DNA of 64,000 bases from Candidatus Phytoplasma australiense (lineage in GTDB: Bacteria; Bacillota_I; Bacilli_A; Acholeplasmatales; Acholeplasmataceae): the NCBI GenBank assembly GCA_000069925.1, contig AM422018.1, positions 682,001 through 746,000 on the forward strand, read 5' to 3'. Both the position numbers and the translations under genes were made by a program. Positions 41,897-51,622 of this stretch are shown one piece after another. Below the pieces are notes generated by a model, which had not been told where the DNA came from, searched no databases, and worked only from the letters and a program-made list of their open reading frames with translations. How positions within the stretch are numbered: the stretch's first letter is position 1; each line of letters opens with the position of its first letter.

Positions 41897-42108
41897 TTTG
41901 GAAAGTTAAAAAATAATTTATAATTGAAAATTACAACCTTTTTGGCAATAATTGCAAAAACGATATTAAAAAATTAAAAAGAGAAACAGACAATAACAAA
42001 TAATTTTGAAAAGAACAAAAATATAATCACTATTTTGACAAAGGTTAAAAATAAGTCTGCATTTTTTTTTAATTTCTTAAAAAATAAAAAATGTGAAAAT
42101 GATAATTT

Positions 42109-42522
42109 TTATAAATTCATTAAAATAGCTTGTTGAACCTTTTTATAATCTGAAATTTTTAAATTATTAGCGTTATTTTTTAACATAACTCCAATTTCTT
42201 TTTTGCAAAACCGAGGAAGCAAGTGAACATGATAATGAAAAACTGTTTGTCCTGCAACACTACCATTATTATTTAATAAATTAATCCCTTGTAATTGAAA
42301 TGTTTTAATTAATGCTTTGCTTATTTTATGAACTATTTTAAATAGATGAATAAAAACTTCTTCAGGGACTTCTTCAATGTTGCGATATTCTTTTTTAGTC
42401 ACAACTAAAGTGTGTCCTTTTGTTGCTTGCGTAATATCTAAAAAGGCAATTAATAAATTATCTTCATATAAAGGATAACTTGGGATTTCTTTTTGAATGA
42501 TTTTAGTAAAAACAGTTGACAT
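42109..42522 (-). CDS. HIT family nucleotide-binding protein
   Basis: 137 aa histidine triad protein, a nucleoside phosphoramidase or hydrolase of the HINT type. The triad is His96-x-His98-x-His100 in HYHVHLLPR. The N-terminal TKIIQKEIPSYPLYED is typical of the Gram-positive Hit group. AAAGGAA lies nine bases before the ATG. Confidence 0.92.
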   Translation of the reverse strand: MSTVFTKIIQKEIPSYPLYEDNLLIAFLDITQATKGHTLVVTKKEYRNIEEVPEEVFIHLFKIVHKISKALIKTFQLQGINLLNNNGSVAGQTVFHYHVHLLPRFCKKEIGVMLKNNANNLKISDYKKVQQAILMNL

Positions 42523-42524
42523 AA

Positions 42525-43644
42525 TAAATTCCTTTCATGTCTATTACCATTTAGTTTTATATTTGAAATCGTTAACTTATCAAAAAAACTGGTAATTTTA
42601 TTTAATAATTGATTAACAATAAAATTATTTTGCTTTTATTTTTGTTAAATATTTGAAGCTTTACTGCAAGCCACTCAAAAAAATTAAATGTTTAAATGAA
42701 AAATCGGGGCTTATTTTTTTAGTTTCTCTTTTTATTTTAAAATATTTTTTTTAGACAACTTTTTTATTTTTTCTTGAAAACTTAAAAAATATCGCAACAA
42801 TTTAAATTTCCTTGGATTAAAAAAATCTAAAATTGTATTAAATATTAAGTTTTTGATAACTTTTTAATTTCATTTAATGAGTTAATCAGGTATTTTTCAA
42901 TTAAGTATTCAATTTTTCCATAAACACAAACAAATTAATCTTGCAAGATTAAAAACCAAAAAACTCAAAAGATATTTTTTTATTTACATCAATAAATTAC
43001 CAACAAAAAAATTTATAGACAAATGTGCCATATTTTTATTTTTTGCAGTTTTTTTGAGTGTTTCTTTATCCAAAAATGATATTTATGGTTTTTTGTAAAT
43101 TCTTTTTGTAATGCAACTTCATTATATATTTATATTTGGTCTTGAATTGATTGTTTGGGATTGTTGTCATTTATTAAGTGGTTTGGCTGTTAGGTTTTTT
43201 AACAAAAAAATTTTAGACAAAATTTGAAAATTATTTTTAGTTTTCAAAGTTTTTTAAAAGCAAAAAAAATTATAAGTTTTAGAAAGAATAATGATTTCAA
43301 AAAAAGAATATTTTTATGCATAAAATATGCGCTATCCTCAAAAAAAATTGTTAATAATTGTAATATTGGTTGTTTTTTTTATTTTCAAAATTTAGTTATT
43401 TTTTGCATCAATATTTTTGTTGTAGTTAATTTAGTGTATTCAAAAAAATACGTTTTATTCATCATTTTTAGGTTTAAAAAACTTATAAAAATTTCTTTTT
43501 TCTAAAATAAAGGGGGTTGTAAAAATATGACACTTATTTTTTACAATATTTCTCGCAAAACAGTTAATTTTGCAGCGAAGATGAAAAAAACATATGCATC
43601 ACAAAATTTAATAGCAATAAAATAAAAACTTTTCAAAATGATAT
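42525..43644. other. gap with copy of yhaM 3' region
   Basis: No intact gene. 43215-43600 is a diverged copy of 46437-46830, which includes the last about 40 codons of the HD-domain gene and its downstream flank. The 93-codon plus-strand frame inside it is the antisense of this copy and is not accepted. Confidence 0.65.
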
Positions 43645-44550
43645 TTATTTTGTTAAATATTTTTGAAATTTATGGGTAATATTTTTAAAATTGCATTTGG
43701 CAATGTTTTTTAAAATTGAATTTCCGTGTTTTTCGACAATTGAAGCAATTTGCCGATCCACCCTTTCGCCTGCCCCTAAGTATAATTTGCAATCTAATTG
43801 ATGGTTTAATTGATTCATTTTTTTCAAAAAATAATATCTAGCAATAAGAGATGCAACAGCAACGCTTAAATAATTGCTGTCTGCTTTTGTTTGAAAATTG
43901 ATTTTTTGATAAACAGATGTTTCATCTTTTAAATAATTAAAATATAATTTGGGTAAACAAAATTGATCTAAAATAACAGGCACGGCTTTGTTAATTTTTT
44001 CAACAGTTTGAAGAATAGATAAATTATGCATTAAAGCTTTAATTTTGTTTAAATTGTTGTTGACAATCAATTTATTGTATTTGCTTGGTTTTAATGTGAC
44101 AATCGTTTTAATAACTTTATCCATAATTAAAGGAACAGTTTGGATAATGTTTTTATCTAACATTTGTTTTGATTCAGAAAGAAAAATTTTTTTTTGGAAA
44201 AAAGTAATGTTTTGAGGAGGAATATAAACAGAACAAACTATAATAGGGCCAAAAACATCTCCAGTTCCTACTTCATCAGAGCCAATCGATTCTAAATAAT
44301 AAGATTTTGTGTTTTTTTTTTCATTTAATGGCTTTGTTTGTAATAATTTTTGCAAAAAAAGAATTTTAGAAAAAGCATCTGAACCTTGAACCAATAAAGT
44401 GCCGTTGCGATAAACAGTTATCATATTTTTATCGCTTTTGACAAAAAAAGCAATAGTTTTGGAATTGCTTTGCGTTTGCAACTCTTTTTGGTAATATTTT
44501 TGAATTACCATAAACTGGTCTGAATTTAATTTTAAAGTGAAATGTGACAT
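43645..44550 (-). CDS. rnhC: ribonuclease HIII
   Basis: 301 aa endonuclease that cuts RNA in RNA-DNA hybrids. An N-terminal substrate-binding domain (1-80) precedes the catalytic domain, which starts GSDEVGTGDVFGPI with Asp92 and Glu93; Asp195 in ILDQFC is a further active-site residue. Separate N-terminal domain and motif spacing favour HIII over HII. AAGGATT lies 15 bases before the ATG. Confidence 0.92.
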   Translation of the reverse strand: MSHFTLKLNSDQFMVIQKYYQKELQTQSNSKTIAFFVKSDKNMITVYRNGTLLVQGSDAFSKILFLQKLLQTKPLNEKKNTKSYYLESIGSDEVGTGDVFGPIIVCSVYIPPQNITFFQKKIFLSESKQMLDKNIIQTVPLIMDKVIKTIVTLKPSKYNKLIVNNNLNKIKALMHNLSILQTVEKINKAVPVILDQFCLPKLYFNYLKDETSVYQKINFQTKADSNYLSVAVASLIARYYFLKKMNQLNHQLDCKLYLGAGERVDRQIASIVEKHGNSILKNIAKCNFKNITHKFQKYLTK

Positions 44551-44554
44551 TTCT

Positions 44555-44920
44555 TTTTCTTAATCCTTTTAATTAATTATTTTTGGAATCCGAAAAATTA
44601 TAAAAAATTTAAAAATAAAGATTGGAGTTTTAAAAATATAGCGTTTCTTTTTTTACCAAAATTTCTTGCAAAACAGTTAATTTGGTTTCAACATTATCAA
44701 TTTTTTTCTGCTATTTGAGTCCTTGATTGTGGATTTTTTTAGTTTTGGAATTTCCATAAATTAGTTGCAATTAAGGTTTTTAAATTGTTTTTAATTTCTC
44801 AAAAAAAATATAAAATGTTTTTTATAGCCGAGACAAGTTGTGTGTGTGAATGATTTGGCGTGCGCTGGAAAGAGATTGTGATAGTAGATAAGTTAGGAAA
44901 AGAAGAAAGGAGAATTGCAT
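44555..44920. other. gap with third copy of yhaM 3' end
   Basis: About 44640-44740 matches 46760-46900 (TTTCTTGCAAAACAGTTAAT and TTTCTGCTATTTGAG blocks). No gene is seen in the rest. Confidence 0.55.
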
Positions 44921-44923
44921 AAT

Positions 44924-45235
44924 TTATTCATCTCTTGGGGTTGGATATGGGGTTGATTGAGGGATAAAACGGTGTGTTTTAGGATCATGTTCGTAGATGT
45001 ATTCAACGTTTTTTTCAGATTTTATGATGATTTGAGGTGGATAGACTGCTTGTGGGTCTGATTCTTTGATGGGTTTGTAATAAATTCGTTTAATTGATGG
45101 ATTTGGCGTCGGATCGAATTTGGTAGTGATTTCAATTGATTCATCAGGGTGGAAAATTAATCCTATAATCGGAATTTGTGTTTCAGAGTCGCATTTAAAG
45201 ATAGGGATAGAATATTTGCGTTTCGATTGTAGGAT
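44924..45235 (-). pseudogene. DUF2963-like protein, 3' exon
   Basis: An open frame of about 100 codons after the intron ends ...TPYPTPRDE. It contains VEYIYEHDPKTHRF, close to the repeated YDP.TG..I motif of phytoplasma DUF2963 proteins. It has no start of its own and continues the frame of the 5' exon at 46.1-46.3 kb once the intron is removed; the exact junction is not known. Such proteins are phytoplasma-specific and their role is unknown. Confidence 0.55.
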
Positions 45236-46090
45236 TTGTTTTCCTACTCTCTATTACAAACAGCCCCGCCTCCAAACCGTACGAGTAAGTTTCCAAGCAT
45301 ACGGCTTTCACTACCCACTCTCATTTCTGAGTTAGAACAATATTGCTATTGTTGTTTACGTTCATCCAGATTTGTTTTCTGTCTGATTGAAATTATAACT
45401 CATTATAGTTTAGGTTAGAGATATTCATCCCTTCCAGTGTGCTGCTTATCAGATTTGAGTATTCCAACTCGTTTCCTTAGTATTGCTACCTATCAGCCTT
45501 CTATTGAACGTAATAATTTCCACGAGGGGTACTAGCTCTTTCGCCTTGTACTTAGGTTTTCTAAGCTCCGTGGGAGGGCAATTATCATTGTTATTCCAAA
45601 CAATGTTTTAGTTACTCCGACTACTACAAACCTCTTTCTCCTTGGGGATGTGGGCTTTTATTCCCACACTAGAACCTTTAGGATTATCCAAGTTCCTCAC
45701 TTTATCTACCTTCATTCCTTAGGAGAAGTTACCACTTATGTTTTAACGTCTTTCCTGACTGTTGGTGAGATTCCAGGTTTTCTTTAGTGATTGATAAACT
45801 ATCCAACACACATCATTTTTATTGATAGTGTCTGGACTGCTCGCTTGTAGTAGTTTGCGACGCAGGTTTTGATATTGCATCTTCTTTTCTTCTTAGGCCA
45901 TTTCAGGCTTTTCCATAGAATGATTTGTTAGCGATGTCATCTTGACTAACTACTTCGTCTCAACCCGCATTTATGAACTGCTTTAATCCACCATCTTTTC
46001 ATTTGATGGACCGTTCATATACTTTCAGTGTTTATCGGCGTTGGGAATTGGTTAGATTCCACGATAAAGTGTGCTTCTTTGACGCCCTGA
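45236..46090 (-). mobile_element. group II intron without reverse transcriptase
   Basis: On the minus strand 45274-45308 reads as a group II domain V: AGCCGTATGCTTGGAAAC, then TTACTCGTACGGTTT, with the catalytic AGC and the closing stem. A domain VI-like helix follows. Upstream for about 780 bases there is structured, comparatively GC-rich sequence typical of domain I. No frame long enough for a reverse transcriptase or maturase exists, so the element is ORF-less or deleted. It interrupts a DUF2963-like gene. The 5' boundary is uncertain: no clear GUGYG is found. Confidence 0.7.
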
Positions 46091-46305
46091 TGTAATCAAT
46101 GGTTTTTTCGTCGGATTTTGTAAATAAAATTAGGGTTAACTTGTCTATTCTTGGGTAGTGTTTGGTGTATTGTGAGTCATCAAGATTTTTGCGATTAGGG
46201 AAAAATCGGCGATTATTAATGAAAAACAAAATTACCACAAATGACAACATTGTAATAAAATAATTCCAATTAAAAAATAATTTTTTGTTTATCAGTTATT
46301 TGCAT
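46080..46305 (-). pseudogene. DUF2963-like membrane protein, 5' exon
   Basis: The best start is ATG at 46305: AAGGAG lies ten bases upstream. It reads MQITDKQKIIF and then stops, but removing one T from a six-T run restores NWNYFITMLSFVVILFF and the frame open to about 46090. This gives a membrane anchor followed by LFTKSDEKTIDYI, where DUF2963-like sequence begins. Without that correction, the alternative start is ATG at 46250. The frame runs into the intron. Confidence 0.5.
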
Positions 46306-46696
46306 ATTATTTATTCTCCTTATTCTTTTTTGTTTTTCTTATTATTTTTTTGCACGTTTTCTTCTAGCATTAATTTTTCTATTTATAACAAATATTTACT
46401 GTTTGCTATTTTGTCATTTATTAAGTTGTTTTTGGAAAAAAACATTTTTAGACTTAATTTGAAAATTATTTTTTTAGGCTTCAAGATTTTTTTAAAAGCA
46501 AAAGTGTCTGTAAGTTTTGGGAAAAAACACATTTCAAAAACAAGTAATGTTTTTATGCATAAAATATTTACGATATTCAAAAAGAATTGTTAATAATTGC
46601 AAAAAAGTTGTGGAAGGTTTTTTATTTTTTCAAAAGTTAGTTAGTTTTTACATCAATATTTTTGTTGTAATTAATTGTATATTCAAAAAATATGTT

Positions 46697-47647
46697 TTAT
46701 TCATCATTTTTAGGATCTAAAAAAAACTTATAAAAGTTTCTTTTTTCTAAAATAGAAATTGGAGTTGTAAAAGTCTGGTTCTCAGTTTTTTCCAAGGTTT
46801 CTTGCAAAACAGTTAATTTTGCATCAATATTATCCAAATACCAAATTAAAAGAGTTTCTGCTATTTGAGGGTTTTTAGCAGCTTCATATTCTAAAAGTCC
46901 ATGATTAGAAATAAGAATGTGTTTGAGAAGTAAAATTTCTTCTGTATTTTGGAAACCTAATAAATTAGCTTCTTTTTCCACCTCAAAAGTAATCATCAAT
47001 AAATGACCCAATAATTTCCCTTCTTTTGTATAATTCTTTTTATCTGCATCAATTTCTTGAATTTTTGCCATATCATGCAAAATAATTCCTGCATACAACA
47101 AATCGCGGTTTAAAAAAGGATAAATGTTAAGAAGAGATTCTGCCATTTTTAACATATTCCAAGTGTGATAACCCAATCCGCCGTAATAATTATGATGCAT
47201 TTTCAAAGCTGCTGTGGCAATCAAAAAGTCTTTTTTATTTTTAAAATATAAATTAGTTGTTATCTTTTTGATGATTTTGTTTTTTATTTGAGCAAGATAT
47301 TTTTCTAATTCTCGTTCAATCACTGCAAATGAAACAGGAGAGCAGACAAAAAAAGCTAAAAAAACATCATATAAAGTTTGGGCATCAAGCACTTCTTGCG
47401 CCAAACTAAATTTTTGATTCACCAAAACCAACTCCTCTTTATCCAAAAGGCAAATAGTTTGAAAACAGTATATTTTTCCTTGTACAGGGCTTGGTGTTTC
47501 TTTGTCTAATTTAACATTAATATCCGTTTTATTAGTTAATTGCAAATTGACATTATAAAAATGATTTCCTTGATTAATACTCGTTACTTTTCCTACTAAA
47601 TGATTTATTTGATCTTTTTGTTTTATAATAATATTATTGTTTGTCAT
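46697..47647 (-). CDS. yhaM: 3'-5' exoribonuclease YhaM family (OB + HD)
   Basis: 316 aa, the length of Bacillus YhaM. An N-terminal OB-fold-like domain (about 10-90) is followed by an HD domain with HTWNMLKMAE and GIILHDMAK. The family degrades RNA from the 3' end. The frame is open to 47716, but the ATG at 47647 (MTNNNIII) overlaps the cca stop region by 14 bases and fits coupling. Two damaged copies of its 3' end lie at 43.2-43.6 and 44.6-44.7 kb. Confidence 0.85.
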   Translation of the reverse strand: MTNNNIIIKQKDQINHLVGKVTSINQGNHFYNVNLQLTNKTDINVKLDKETPSPVQGKIYCFQTICLLDKEELVLVNQKFSLAQEVLDAQTLYDVFLAFFVCSPVSFAVIERELEKYLAQIKNKIIKKITTNLYFKNKKDFLIATAALKMHHNYYGGLGYHTWNMLKMAESLLNIYPFLNRDLLYAGIILHDMAKIQEIDADKKNYTKEGKLLGHLLMITFEVEKEANLLGFQNTEEILLLKHILISNHGLLEYEAAKNPQIAETLLIWYLDNIDAKLTVLQETLEKTENQTFTTPISILEKRNFYKFFLDPKNDE

Positions 47648-48911
47648 ATTTTTTTCTCTTTTTTTCTTTTTTATGCCAAGCATCCACTTTTTCATTATGT
47701 TTGTGATTGAAAACAAATGCTTTTAATTCTTCTAATTCGTTAGTTATTTTTTTTTCTAAAACAGCTTGAATTACTTTTTGTTTTATTTCTGGGATTCGAT
47801 GAGGGGCTATTTGGCGCCAATCCATTTTTAATTCTTGAAAGTTTTTCAAAGGGAGATTTTTATATGTTTGTTTGATATTGTCTAAATTTTCAATCAAAAA
47901 AATTTTTGATTTTTGAGGAGATAAAAGGTAATTGATTTTATAAGCTAACAAACAATTGGAAAGTTGATGTGTGAATAAATTCAATTTTAAATTTGTGAAA
48001 ATATGATTACTTAAAATGATTAAGGTTTGGCATTGTTTCTTTTTTTTAGAATTAATAGGGAAAAGGGAAAAAATATTTTTGTTAAAAACAAATGCAATGC
48101 TCCAAAAAATATTTTCTTCTAAGTTTTTGTTTGTAAATTCTTCATCTTTCAAAGAAGCAAAAAAAATAATGGCTTTTGTAATGGGTTTTAAAAATAAATG
48201 AGCCTTTGTTTCAATCATCATTTTAAAACTCGCTTGCCAATGAGGATAAGTAATTATTTTTTGTAAATATTCATAAATTCTTGAAGAAGATATTTGGGTT
48301 AATAAATGTGAATGTTTCGTTAAAGCAATTTGCGTTTGTTTTTCTATTTGAAAATTTAATTTAGCTTGAAAATAAAAAGCTCTCATTATTCTTAAGGCAT
48401 CTTTTTCAAAACTTATAAAAGGATTTTGAATCGTGCGAAGTATTTTTTTTGTTAAATCTGATTTTCCTTCGGTCCAATCAAAAATTTGTCCCTTTTCATC
48501 CATTAATAAAGCATTAATAGTAAAATCTCTTCTAATAACATCTTTTTTAACTTCCTGAATAAAAACGATTTTGTTAGGATGACGGTGATTTAAATAAATA
48601 TCTTCTTCTCTGTAAGTGGTGATTTCAAAACTTTCTTCTTCAAAAATAATTTTAATGCATCCGTAATAAGCTCGTTTTTGGCTTTGAAAAATAGCATTAA
48701 TATCTTGTGGCACAGCATTTGTTGTAATATCAACATCTTGGTTGAATGGGATATTTAATAAATAATCTCTCACAGCGCCACCTACAATAAAGGCTTCAAA
48801 TCCTTTTTGTTTAAATATTTGAATAATTTTTTGTGCTTTTTTAATTTTTCCAAGAGATGATAAATTTTTCATATTTTTATTACTTTTGTAAATTGGTTGA
48901 TCGTGCTCCAT
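47634..48911 (-). CDS. cca: CCA tRNA nucleotidyltransferase
   Basis: 425 aa class II nucleotidyltransferase that adds or repairs the CCA end of tRNAs. The motifs are FIVGGAVRDYLL, DVDITTNA (catalytic acidic pair), RRDFTINAL and the downstream FSFEKDALRIMRAF type block (here ISFEKDALRIMRAFYF). Start 48911 or an ATG at 48870 (MKNLSS) is possible; neither has a strong ribosome site. The first is nearer the usual length. Confidence 0.92.
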   Translation of the reverse strand: MEHDQPIYKSNKNMKNLSSLGKIKKAQKIIQIFKQKGFEAFIVGGAVRDYLLNIPFNQDVDITTNAVPQDINAIFQSQKRAYYGCIKIIFEEESFEITTYREEDIYLNHRHPNKIVFIQEVKKDVIRRDFTINALLMDEKGQIFDWTEGKSDLTKKILRTIQNPFISFEKDALRIMRAFYFQAKLNFQIEKQTQIALTKHSHLLTQISSSRIYEYLQKIITYPHWQASFKMMIETKAHLFLKPITKAIIFFASLKDEEFTNKNLEENIFWSIAFVFNKNIFSLFPINSKKKKQCQTLIILSNHIFTNLKLNLFTHQLSNCLLAYKINYLLSPQKSKIFLIENLDNIKQTYKNLPLKNFQELKMDWRQIAPHRIPEIKQKVIQAVLEKKITNELEELKAFVFNHKHNEKVDAWHKKEKKRKKYDKQ

Positions 48912-48931
48912 CCAAATAATGTTTTTAATTA

Positions 48932-48962
48932 ATAAAAAAAGACCATTAAAAGATGGTCTTTA
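48932..48962 (-). terminator. terminator after tadA
   Basis: AAGACCAT and ATGGTCTT arms, with T7 following on the minus strand. It overlaps the tadA end and lies between tadA and cca. Confidence 0.85.
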
Positions 48963-49460
48963 TAATAAAATAGATGTATTTTTTGTCTTTTTAGAACCAT
49001 CTTTTTTTCTTAATTGTTGAAAAAAGGTTTTTAAAAGATCTGAACTTTCTTGCGCTAAAAAACCTGAATGAGCAATAACTTTATGAGGCAATGGGAGTTC
49101 AAAAGAAGTCAATAAGCTTTTGATGCAACCGGTTTTAGAATCAGCGGCACCATAATACACATGTTTAACTCCGGCCTGAATTAAAGCACCCGCACACATT
49201 AAACAAGGTTCTAAAGTAACATAGACAGAAGAATTAGTCAAACGACGATTTTTTAATTTTTTATTAGCTTTTATAAGGGCTAAAAATTCAGCATGACCAA
49301 AAAAAAGGTTTTTTTGTTTCCGATTGTTGTGAGCTCGCGCAATAATCTGGTTATTTAAAACAACTACCGCACCCACAGGAACTTCTTTTTTCAAATAAGC
49401 TTTATAAGCTTCTTGAAAAGCTGCTTTCATAAAAAAGAGATTTTTGTCATTTTGAGTCAT
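48960..49460 (-). CDS. tadA: tRNA-specific adenosine deaminase
   Basis: 166 aa zinc enzyme that converts A34 to inosine in tRNA-Arg(ACG). The zinc and catalytic residues are His56-Ala-Glu58 and Pro85-Cys86...Cys89 (EPCLMC). A basic tail (LRKKDGSKKTKN) follows. AGGTG lies about 16 bases before the ATG; Met11 is an alternative start. Confidence 0.94.
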   Translation of the reverse strand: MTQNDKNLFFMKAAFQEAYKAYLKKEVPVGAVVVLNNQIIARAHNNRKQKNLFFGHAEFLALIKANKKLKNRRLTNSSVYVTLEPCLMCAGALIQAGVKHVYYGAADSKTGCIKSLLTSFELPLPHKVIAHSGFLAQESSDLLKTFFQQLRKKDGSKKTKNTSILL

Positions 49461-49494
49461 AAAAACTTAAAATACACCTGTTTTTTTAATACTT

Positions 49495-50094
49495 TTATAA
49501 ATTAATGGTTTTTTTATCAACGTCTAATAATTCATGATGACGGCGGCAACGAGGTTCATGATATTCTTGACCGCCTACTAAAATTGTTGAATCATTGCTT
49601 TTGGCTGGTTTTCCGTTAATTAATCTTTGTGTTTTAGTAGCTTTTTTACCACTAACAGCACAAATAGCAGTTAACTTAGTCACAACTTCTGCTAACGCTA
49701 ACAAATAAGGCATAGGTCCGAAGGGTTTGCCTTTAAAATCAAGATCTAAACCTGCTAAAATAATTTGAATATTTTGGTTAGCCAAATAATCAACAATCCC
49801 AAAAATATCATTATCTAAAAATTGAACTTCATCAATGATTATTAAGTCAGTTTCTGGAGTAACAAAAGGGAGAATATCGCGACTTTGATCAATTAAAATC
49901 GCAGGAAATTTATTTTGACTGTGAGAAACAATGAATCCTTCAGAAGAATAACGATTATCAATGCGAGGCTTAAATGATAGAATATTTTTTTTCAATTTTT
50001 GAGCTTCTTGATAGCGTTTTATTAACGCTTCTGTTTTTCCTGCAAACATAGGACCACAAATAACTTCAATGAATCCTTGTTGTTCTTTTGGCAT
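49495..50094 (-). CDS. tdk: thymidine kinase
   Basis: 199 aa type II thymidine kinase of the salvage pathway. Walker A is GPMFAGKT at 14-21, Walker B is IIIDEVQFLD, and the lasso and zinc region follows (CAVSGKKATKTQRL, then CRRHHE). The second and fourth zinc cysteines seem partly replaced. It is co-oriented with rpmE, 48 bases downstream of it. Confidence 0.94.
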   Translation of the reverse strand: MPKEQQGFIEVICGPMFAGKTEALIKRYQEAQKLKKNILSFKPRIDNRYSSEGFIVSHSQNKFPAILIDQSRDILPFVTPETDLIIIDEVQFLDNDIFGIVDYLANQNIQIILAGLDLDFKGKPFGPMPYLLALAEVVTKLTAICAVSGKKATKTQRLINGKPAKSNDSTILVGGQEYHEPRCRRHHELLDVDKKTINL

Positions 50095-50142
50095 TATTTT
50101 AAAACCTCTTCTATTAACTTCATTATTATGAGTTTTTGGAAG

Positions 50143-50382
50143 TTATTTATTTTTTTCTTTTTGGTCAACTGATTTTTGAGTGTTCACATTATAACGTTTA
50201 TTAAATTTATCAATTGGACCCGCGGCAACAACAAAATTTTGCGAACCAGTGTAAAAAGGTCCACATTTGAAACATGTTTCTATTTTGATGCTAGGAACCG
50301 TTGTTTCAACTTGATATTGTCTTTCGCAAGTTGGACAAGAAATTTTAACGGTTTGAGATTTAGGATGGATGTTATTTTTCAT
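50143..50382 (-). CDS. rpmE: 50S ribosomal protein L31
   Basis: 79 aa. MKNNIHPKSQTVKISCPTC is the L31 start, and CFKCGPFYTGSQNFV holds the second Cys pair, so the zinc-binding form is likely. AAGGAG lies 11 bases before the ATG. It follows rpmB, a small ribosomal protein pair. Confidence 0.94.
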   Translation of the reverse strand: MKNNIHPKSQTVKISCPTCERQYQVETTVPSIKIETCFKCGPFYTGSQNFVVAAGPIDKFNKRYNVNTQKSVDQKEKNK

Positions 50383-50428
50383 ATTTATAAAGACTCCTTG
50401 ATAATTATTAAAAACTTAATGAAAAAAA

Positions 50429-50614
50429 TTAAACTCTTTTTAATTTAAGTTTTTTTAAAGCTCTGGCAGCAATTTTTACCTTTTGTACTTTTCCTTGTTC
50501 GTTAATAATTCTAACGCTTTGCAAATTACTTTTCCAAACTCTCTTTGTTGCGTTCATCGCGTGACTGCGACGATTTCCAAAAAGAGTAGTTTTACCAGTC
50601 ACATAACATTTCAT
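50429..50614 (-). CDS. rpmB: 50S ribosomal protein L28
   Basis: 61 aa. [20 protein letters not shown] is the L28 start, with [12 protein letters not shown] in the middle. The frame is open upstream to 50653, but AAGGGG lies nine bases before the ATG at 50614 and the family begins there. Confidence 0.94.
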   Translation of the reverse strand: MKCYVTGKTTLFGNRRSHAMNATKRVWKSNLQSVRIINEQGKVQKVKIAARALKKLKLKRV

Positions 50615-50827
50615 GTTTTTATCCCCTTTGCTTATATTTACATATACTTTCATTATATCATAATTAATGATTAAGATATAAATTATTTTTTTCTTTTTTA
50701 AAATGGTTTTTATGTGTGGAAGTTGTCATTTAAAAGAAACAACTGGTTTAAATTGAACTTTTCCAAAAATTCACAAAATTTAGTTTTTAAAAATTCAATA
50801 ATAAGTAGCCAAAATCGGCGGTAGGCA

Positions 50828-50850
50828 TGGGGAGATGATGTTTTTTTAGT
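50828..50850. repeat. IS-end relic beside hsdS
   Basis: TGGGGAGATGATG and the following T run match the left end of the tra5 IS at 53821. It marks the truncation of the hsdS remnant. Confidence 0.6.
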
Positions 50851-50887
50851 TATTTTTAAATACTGAGCTTACGAAATAATTTAAAAA

Positions 50888-51374
50888 CACATTAACAAAG
50901 GACAAGGATTGATTTTACAAAAGAAAAAATTTAAAAAAATAATAGCTAGTAAAAATAATGTTGGTTATAAAATAGTTTTTCCTAATGATTTAGCTGTTTA
51001 TCCTCAAAATTTAGACAGAGGAACTATTTGTTTTAATCTTTCAAATAAAAAAGTTCTTATTTCTCCTTCTTACAAAATATATAAAATAAATACTGATAAG
51101 ATATCTTGTCTTTATTTGCATTATTTAGTAAGAAACGACAATTCTATTTTAATTTATGATTCTATTATTAATAAAGGCAATTCATGTGGTCGCGTATGTT
51201 CTGATATGAAATCTTTTTTAAATTTAGAATTTTTCTTTCCTTCCTTAAAAGAACAAAACAAAATCGCTTTTTTTGTCTTTGTTAGATGAAAGAATTAAAA
51301 TAATACAAAACTTATTAGAAAAACATCAACAAGAATATCAATTATATTTCAATAAGATGTTTTATTTTAAATAA
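50888..51374 (+). pseudogene. hsdS: HsdS type I restriction specificity subunit, remnant
   Basis: The frame encodes GQGLILQKKKFKKIIASK ... SFLNLEFFFPSLKEQNKIA, the C-terminal target recognition and conserved region of HsdS. At a seven-T run (51268-51274) it shifts; removing one T joins FLSLLDERIKIIQNLLEKH and ends at 51374. The N-terminal half is missing. No hsdR or hsdM is nearby. HsdS would direct a DNA methyltransferase to its site. Confidence 0.75.
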
Positions 51375-51379
51375 AAATT

Positions 51380-51415
51380 AATAAGAGATTAAACTTTTTT
51401 GTCTCTTTTTTTATC
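51380..51415 (+). terminator. terminator after hsdS remnant
   Basis: AAGAGA and TCTCTT arms, followed by a T run. Confidence 0.65.
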
Positions 51416-51589
51416 TTTTTTTGATGAATTTTATTATTTTTTTAAAAAATAATAAATGAATTTGGTAATTTTTTTCAATAAAACAACTCTGTTGCTTATT
51501 TTCTTATTATCAAAGATGATTAAAGAAAGCAATTTTTAACATTTATCTTTTTTTAAAAATATCTTTTTGTACAATGACTTTTTTTAACA

Positions 51590-51622
51590 AATAAAAAAAT
51601 AAGACCCTCTCAAAGGGTCTTT
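51590..51622 (-). terminator. terminator after hsp20
   Basis: AAGACCCT and AGGGTCTT arms; the minus strand continues into T-rich sequence. It abuts the hsp20 stop. Confidence 0.85.

Noticed and set aside
43224-43505. 93-codon frame
   Set aside because: It lies in the degenerate copy of the yhaM 3' region, has low complexity and no ribosome site.
45120-45418. Two plus-strand frames of 60-71 codons
   Set aside because: They run opposite to the intron domain V and the 3' exon and show no protein features.
46285-46720. Overlapping frames of 102 and 67 codons on the plus strand
   Set aside because: AT-rich, antisense to the yhaM end and to the DUF2963-like start; Phe/Ile-rich without protein-like composition.
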